Below, piece after piece: positions 6,229-10,203 of a DNA stretch of 10,203 nt. Each line of letters opens with the position of its first letter. Position 1 is the stretch's first letter. The stretch comes from AB-629-J13 sp964518835 (lineage in GTDB: Bacteria > Fidelibacterota > Marinisomatia > Marinisomatales > AB-629-J13), in assembly GCA_964518835.1 (NCBI GenBank), contig CAZFKU010000053.1, positions 1 to 10,203 on the forward strand. The letters run 5' to 3'. The notes below the pieces were generated by a model that saw only the letters and a list, made by a program, of their open reading frames with translations, ran no database searches and was not told the DNA's origin. Both the position numbers and the translations under genes were made by a program.

Positions 6229-7523
6229 GGTTCAAGTCGTGTCAAGGTCCGTGGAAATGGAATGGTTTGGCGGACATGACGAATACCGGTAATCCATGTT
6301 ACCGTTCTTTCAATTCCAAGTCCAAAACCTGAATGGGGCACAGAACCGTATTTCCTCAAATCCAGATACCATCCAAAAACATCCATGGGTAATTTGTGTT
6401 CCTTGATTCTGTCCACCAAAATATCATGATCATCTTCTCTTTGACCGCCACCTATAATTTCACCATATCCTTCTGGAGCCAGCATATCCAATCCTAATGC
6501 AAGGTTTGAATTGTGTTTGTCACGCTTCATATAAAATGGTTTAATTTCCGAGGGCCAGCGATGAACCATTATTGGTCTGTCAAATTCTTCAGAAATGATA
6601 GTTTCATCATTCCCTCCAAAATCTGAGCCATATTTAAAGTCAGTATTTTTCTTTTTTAATATAGTTACAGCTTCATCATAAGTAATACGGGGAAAAGGCG
6701 TTTTTATCTTTTCAAGTTTGGAAACATCCCGCTCTAAAATATCCAGTTCGGTTTGGCAATGTTCAAGGCAATGACCCACGATATGTTCTACAAATTGCTC
6801 AGCCCAGGTCATATTTTCATCCAGGTCACAATAGGCTATTTCCGGTTCCACCATCCAAAATTCGGTCAAATGACGCCTAGTCTTGGATTTTTCTGCCCTG
6901 AAGGTGGGACCTAAACAATAAATTTTCCCAAATGCCATGGCACCGGCTTCACCATAAAGTTGACCACTTTGAGATAAATAAGCTGACCGATCAAAATATC
7001 CCACTTCAAATAAATTAGATGTACCTTCTACTGCATTGGCAGTTAAAATTGGTGAATCCATTAAAATAAATCCATTCCTGTCAAAAAATTCACGGCAGGC
7101 TTTGATGACGTGATGACGAATGGTCAGGATGGCATGCTGTTTACTGCTCCTCATCCATAAATGTCTGTGATTCATGAGAAAATCGGTCCCATGTTCCTTT
7201 GGAGAAATGGGATATTCATCGGCAATTTGGTGAACCTCAATGGTTTCTACACCAATTTCAAATCCTCCCACGGAACGGTCATCTTTGCGTACAATACCAG
7301 TTATTGTGACAGAAGATTCCTGAGTGATCACATTTTTTAAATCAAATATTTCAGGTTCAACTTCTGATTTTACGATAACACACTGAGTTAATCCGGTTCC
7401 ATCTCGCAACAAGAGAAACCAGATTTTTCCACTGGTTCTCTTGTTGTACACCCATCCGTTGAGTGTAACGGTTTTGTTTACATATTTATCAAGATCTACT
7501 ATAGTCACCTGTTTTGAGTCCAT
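6225..7523 (-). CDS. asnS: Asparaginyl-tRNA synthetase
   Basis: Charges tRNA-Asn with asparagine in the cytoplasm. The 432 residues match class IIb AsnRS. An N-terminal OB-fold anticodon-binding domain (about 1-105, with LNGWVYNKRTSGKIWFLLLR) precedes the class II catalytic core. Motif 2 is FRAEKSKTRRHLTEFWMVEPE (from 208, joined here only as FRAE, then RRHLTEFWMVEPE), the AsnRS rather than AspRS form. Motif 3 is GFGLGIERTVTW at 399-410. A direct AsnRS implies that the cell does not depend only on transamidation for Asn-tRNA. The ATG is 7 bp after the lptE-like gene's stop, preceded by AAAAAAAGG too close to ATG for a good ribosome site. It overlaps the next gene by 4 bp. Confidence 0.95.
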   Translation of the reverse strand: MDSKQVTIVDLDKYVNKTVTLNGWVYNKRTSGKIWFLLLRDGTGLTQCVIVKSEVEPEIFDLKNVITQESSVTITGIVRKDDRSVGGFEIGVETIEVHQIADEYPISPKEHGTDFLMNHRHLWMRSSKQHAILTIRHHVIKACREFFDRNGFILMDSPILTANAVEGTSNLFEVGYFDRSAYLSQSGQLYGEAGAMAFGKIYCLGPTFRAEKSKTRRHLTEFWMVEPEIAYCDLDENMTWAEQFVEHIVGHCLEHCQTELDILERDVSKLEKIKTPFPRITYDEAVTILKKKNTDFKYGSDFGGNDETIISEEFDRPIMVHRWPSEIKPFYMKRDKHNSNLALGLDMLAPEGYGEIIGGGQREDDHDILVDRIKEHKLPMDVFGWYLDLRKYGSVPHSGFGLGIERTVTWITGIRHVRQTIPFPRTLTRLEP

Positions 7524-7530
7524 CCTTTTT

Positions 7531-8109
7531 TTACCATGTTGTTAGTATGTCATTTAAAATATCCTGGGCGATCTTTCCCACCGCAATTTTTGTTGCAAAT
7601 GTCCGGGCATCTCCAATCTCATCGGAATCTTCCTCATCCATCAATCCATCTCCATCGTTATCTATTTCGTCTGAACTGATGTCTCCTCCAATCCCGTAAG
7701 CGCCCCATCCTTTAAATCTTTTTTCCAATAATACCTTTTCGTTTGATACATCGATCCATTCTACATCAATTGCCACTGTAAACCGGTATTCTCCAACGAC
7801 TTCCTCTTTTGAATAAGTATAGGGAATATCTTCCGCTTGAACGATGGATCCATTTAAAATTGAATCCGAGTTTTCAACATCAACCACCCGTAAAATATTT
7901 TCCTCAGTAAATTTTTCAAGGAGATTATCCGTGATTTCTTCCGAGATTCCGAATTCAGCCGTTTGGTTTTCCAAAAGCGGAATGGAAATACTTCGGATAT
8001 GAGGAGGAATAGAACCTGCCAGGGAATAATATCCGCAATCCATGCACAAAATACAGATAAATATCCATCCGTATATTTTTACTTTTTTCATTAACAATGA
8101 GTATTTCAT
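7531..8109 (-). CDS. lptE: LptE-like LPS-assembly outer-membrane lipoprotein with an EF-hand-like loop
   Basis: LptE is the outer-membrane lipoprotein that plugs LptD and helps insert LPS. This 192-residue protein has an N-terminal hydrophobic segment (KIYGWIFICIL), then C25-GYYSLAGSIPPHI, and next ISIPLLENQT, the usual LptE opening. The lipobox is poor: residues -3 to -1 before Cys25 are Cys-Met-Asp. The start may be Met7 (8089-8091, giving MKKVKIYGW), which makes a tidier signal peptide than Met1; neither has a Shine-Dalgarno. Residues 150-161 form DNDGDGLMDEED, matching an EF-hand loop at positions 1, 3, 5, 6, 9 and 12, unexpected in this family. The gene is 6 bp after the regulator and 7 bp before asnS. 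The LptE assignment rests on pattern recognition; no LptD is in the window. Confidence 0.75.
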   Translation of the reverse strand: MKYSLLMKKVKIYGWIFICILCMDCGYYSLAGSIPPHIRSISIPLLENQTAEFGISEEITDNLLEKFTEENILRVVDVENSDSILNGSIVQAEDIPYTYSKEEVVGEYRFTVAIDVEWIDVSNEKVLLEKRFKGWGAYGIGGDISSDEIDNDGDGLMDEEDSDEIGDARTFATKIAVGKIAQDILNDILTTW

Positions 8110-8115
8110 TTCAGG

Positions 8116-9324
8116 TTATTTATTCCCACGTTTAATTTTTGGTGCAATCCCGTATTCATTAATTTTTCGATACAATGTTCGTTCACTCATTCCCAGAGTT
8201 TTTGCAGTTGTTCGCCGATTATTATTATGAAATTTCAGGGTTCTGACAATCAATTCTTTTTCAAGATTCTGGAGATTTGTGTCTCCAATAGCTTCTCCTT
8301 TAATATTATTGGGATCATGTTCTTCAATTTTTCCCGGTAAATTGATAGATTCTTCTTTTCTTAGGAAATGACCTATTTCACCTTCGGGATTCAATGGATA
8401 ACGACTACTACCCATCATTTGTTTTATGGATTCAACATCCTGACGGAGCAGGAATAACTGCCTGAGAATCAATTCCCGTTCGGCTGATTCCGGTGAATGA
8501 CTTACCGGAATGGGAAGATGTGTATTCACTTTGTTTTCCTCCATAGAGATTCCTAAATGTTTTTCCACCATTTCCAAGGTGATTCGTTCTCCTTTTTCCA
8601 ATACGAGGATGCTCTCTACAAAATGTTTCAACTCCCTGATATTCCCGGGCCAGTCATGCTGTTTCATTCTACGTACTGCTTCCGGTATAAACCCCCGATA
8701 TAAAATATCGTTACTGCGGGAAAACTGCAGTGCAAACCGTTCAATGAGAGCTGATAAATCTTCAATCCTCTGTCTCAGAGTGGGGATATCAATCGTCACG
8801 GTTTTTAACCGATAAAATAAATCGTTCCTGAATCGATTTTCCCGCACAAGCTCTTTTAAATTCTTATTCGTTGCAGCTATGACACGGACATCTGTATATA
8901 ATGTTTTAGAATCTCCCACACGCATGAATTCGCCGCTTTCTAAAACTCGCAAAACTTTTACCTGAGTATCCATGGGCATATCGCCAATTTCATCCAGAAA
9001 AATCGTTCCTTTATGAGCAGATTCAAAATATCCTTTTCTATCTGAACCTGCGCCGGTATATGCTCCTTTTTTATGGCCGAACAGTTCGCTCTCAATTATT
9101 CCTTCCGGAATTGCACCACAATTCACCGTCACCATTTCCTGTTGGTTTCTTCTGCTGATTCCGTGAATTGCTTTGGAAATTAATTCTTTTCCCGTTCCCG
9201 ATTCACCGGTTATAAGAACGGTGATATCCACGGGGCCTACTTGAAGGACAAGATCCAGTACCTGCTGAATAATATCGGAATTTCCGATTATGCCATACTG
9301 TTTTTGAAGTCTGTTTTTGTCCAT
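8116..9324 (-). CDS. Sigma-54-dependent transcriptional activator (AAA+ and Fis HTH, no receiver)
   Basis: An enhancer-binding protein that uses ATP to open sigma-54 promoters. In 402 residues: AAA+ domain from about 12 to 250 with Walker A GESGTGKE (40-47), sigma-54 contact loop GAYTGA (87-92, Tyr instead of the usual Phe), Walker B GTIFLDEIGD (106-115) and the arginine-rich FRNDLFYRL. A linker of about 100 residues of unclear fold follows. The Fis-type helix-turn-helix is at the end (about 350-395, TAKTLGMSERTLYRKINEYG). There is no receiver, GAF or PAS sensor; only a few residues precede the AAA+ core, so control may be by level, partner protein or ligand on the linker. The ATG lies 3 bp after the galE stop without a Shine-Dalgarno. 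Target genes are unknown; a candidate site lies at 3609-3623. Confidence 0.92.
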   Translation of the reverse strand: MDKNRLQKQYGIIGNSDIIQQVLDLVLQVGPVDITVLITGESGTGKELISKAIHGISRRNQQEMVTVNCGAIPEGIIESELFGHKKGAYTGAGSDRKGYFESAHKGTIFLDEIGDMPMDTQVKVLRVLESGEFMRVGDSKTLYTDVRVIAATNKNLKELVRENRFRNDLFYRLKTVTIDIPTLRQRIEDLSALIERFALQFSRSNDILYRGFIPEAVRRMKQHDWPGNIRELKHFVESILVLEKGERITLEMVEKHLGISMEENKVNTHLPIPVSHSPESAERELILRQLFLLRQDVESIKQMMGSSRYPLNPEGEIGHFLRKEESINLPGKIEEHDPNNIKGEAIGDTNLQNLEKELIVRTLKFHNNNRRTTAKTLGMSERTLYRKINEYGIAPKIKRGNK

Positions 9325-9327
9325 TTT

Positions 9328-10203
9328 TTACAACTGTTCAGGTTGTAGTGAATCTACTTTTGGTTGAAGAAGTTCCCAGGTTGTCTGTAAAATATTGGAC
9401 AGATCGGACTGGAGCGGAGTCCAACCTAGGATATCTTGTGCCATCTTAAAAGATGCAATCAGATTTTCAGGATCTCCCGGTCGTCGTCCCACAAACTCAT
9501 GGGGAATGGAATGCTGAGATATTTTTTGTGCTTCGTGAACAACATCCAGAACTGAATGACCGGATCCAGTTCCTAAATTTACAATGAGGTCTTTCCCTTC
9601 CTGCTTTAAATAATGAATCGCTTTTGTATGAGCTGAAGCGAGGTCAGACACATGAATATAATCTCGTATGCAAGTACCGTCCGGAGTTTTATAATCATTT
9701 CCATAAATGTCTAATTTGTTTCTTTGTCCTGAAGCAACTTCCATCACGATCGGTAGTAAATTCTGTGGATTTCTTTCCGGTTCGGTCACTCTTTTTAAAG
9801 AGTCATATCCTGCCGCATTGAAATATCTTAATGAAACGAATGAAATTCCTTTTAATTTAGAAAACCAGCGGAGATTTTCTTCGATAGCCAATTTTGTGTA
9901 TCCATAATAATTGATCGGGTCGGTTTGATGTTTTTCATCTACAGGAAGGTATTGTGGATATCCATAGACCGCCGCTGATGAAGAAAACACTATATTCTGA
10001 ATTCCTGAATCCACCATTGCAGTTAATAACTTTAGTGACCCGGTTATATTATTCCGGGAATATTTTTCAGGATAAACCATGGATTCTCCGGCGGCTTTCC
10101 AAGCAGCCAGATGAACAACCGCATCCGGGGTACTTGAAAATACTGTTTTTAAATCATCTTCACATAAGGTGCTTCCTTTAATAAAAGTTGCCCGGGAATC
10201 AAT
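9328..10203 (-). CDS. galE: UDP-glucose 4-epimerase (N-terminus outside window)
   Basis: Interconverts UDP-glucose and UDP-galactose with bound NAD+, supplying galactosyl units for LPS core, O-antigen or capsule. The frame is open to the right edge, giving 291 visible residues of a usual 330 or so; the N-terminal GxxGxxG NAD loop is missing. Visible features: VVHLAAWKAAGES ahead of the family's YPEKYSRNN, then SSSAAVYG (visible residues 74-81, catalytic Ser region), YGYTK (100-104, the YxxxK catalytic pair), LRYFNAAG, and RRPGDPENLIAS near the C-terminus. The internal ATG at 10078-10080 is not the start, because family-conserved sequence continues upstream of it. It is the first visible gene of the operon, and its stop is 3 bp before the sigma-54 activator. 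Confidence 0.95.
   Translation of the reverse strand: MDSRATFIKGSTLCEDDLKTVFSSTPDAVVHLAAWKAAGESMVYPEKYSRNNITGSLKLLTAMVDSGIQNIVFSSSAAVYGYPQYLPVDEKHQTDPINYYGYTKLAIEENLRWFSKLKGISFVSLRYFNAAGYDSLKRVTEPERNPQNLLPIVMEVASGQRNKLDIYGNDYKTPDGTCIRDYIHVSDLASAHTKAIHYLKQEGKDLIVNLGTGSGHSVLDVVHEAQKISQHSIPHEFVGRRPGDPENLIASFKMAQDILGWTPLQSDLSNILQTTWELLQPKVDSLQPEQL

Larger units (their letters stand above)
3858..10203 (-). other. Seven-gene operon galE-EBP-lptE-asnS-LOG-acylphosphatase-nadE
   Basis: All seven genes share orientation with gaps of 3, 6 and 7 bp, two 4-bp overlaps (GTGA, ATGA) and one 20-bp gap, leaving no room for internal promoters outside coding sequence. The promoter and the 5' end lie beyond the right edge. 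Contents mix envelope supply (galE, lptE), translation (asnS), NAD synthesis and small metabolic enzymes, which suggests growth-linked co-expression rather than a single pathway. Confidence 0.8.

Noticed and set aside
1..10203. CRISPR arrays, tRNA or rRNA genes, insertion sequences, phage genes
   Set aside because: None seen: no regularly spaced direct repeats, no transposase or integrase motifs, no RNA gene signatures.

Overview
The window comes from a Gram-negative bacterium with an outer membrane. The evidence is an LptE-like LPS-assembly lipoprotein, a sigma-54 activator and a very acidic secreted multidomain protein. The AT-leaning composition, the near absence of Shine-Dalgarno sequences in the operon and the style of the secreted protein (Ig-like repeats, DxDGDG loops, a cohesin-like module) suggest an uncultured marine lineage of the FCB group, such as Marinimicrobia. 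This placement is inference from gene style, not from a marker gene.

Every real gene is on the minus strand, so transcription runs right to left. From the right edge to about 3858 there are seven tightly packed genes: galE (5' end outside the window), a sigma-54 enhancer-binding protein without a receiver domain, an lptE-like lipoprotein gene, asnS, a TIGR00725/LOG-like Rossmann protein, an acylphosphatase and a glutamine-dependent NAD+ synthetase (nadE). Gaps are 3, 6, 7, -4, -4 and 20 bp, so this looks like one transcription unit mixing envelope biogenesis, translation and cofactor synthesis.

A 616-bp AT-rich gap (3242-3857) follows. It holds an inverted repeat after nadE, overlapping sigma-70-like and sigma-54-like promoter elements, a 7-bp perfect palindrome, and a leader with competing hairpins ending in a strong GGAGG ribosome binding site.

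The remaining 3.2 kb is one uninterrupted reading frame (1080 codons, C-terminus beyond the left edge). It encodes a secreted, Asp-rich protein with a signal peptide, an N-terminal beta-rich domain, four divergent Ig-like repeats (two carrying a related Cys plus DxDGDG insert), a cohesin-like module and the start of a further beta-sandwich module. It looks like a cell-surface or extracellular structural or adhesion protein.

The points most worth following are the repeat and insert architecture of the secreted protein, the EF-hand-like loop inside the LptE-like lipoprotein, and the regulatory gap with a near-consensus sigma-54 element one operon away from an orphan sigma-54 activator.
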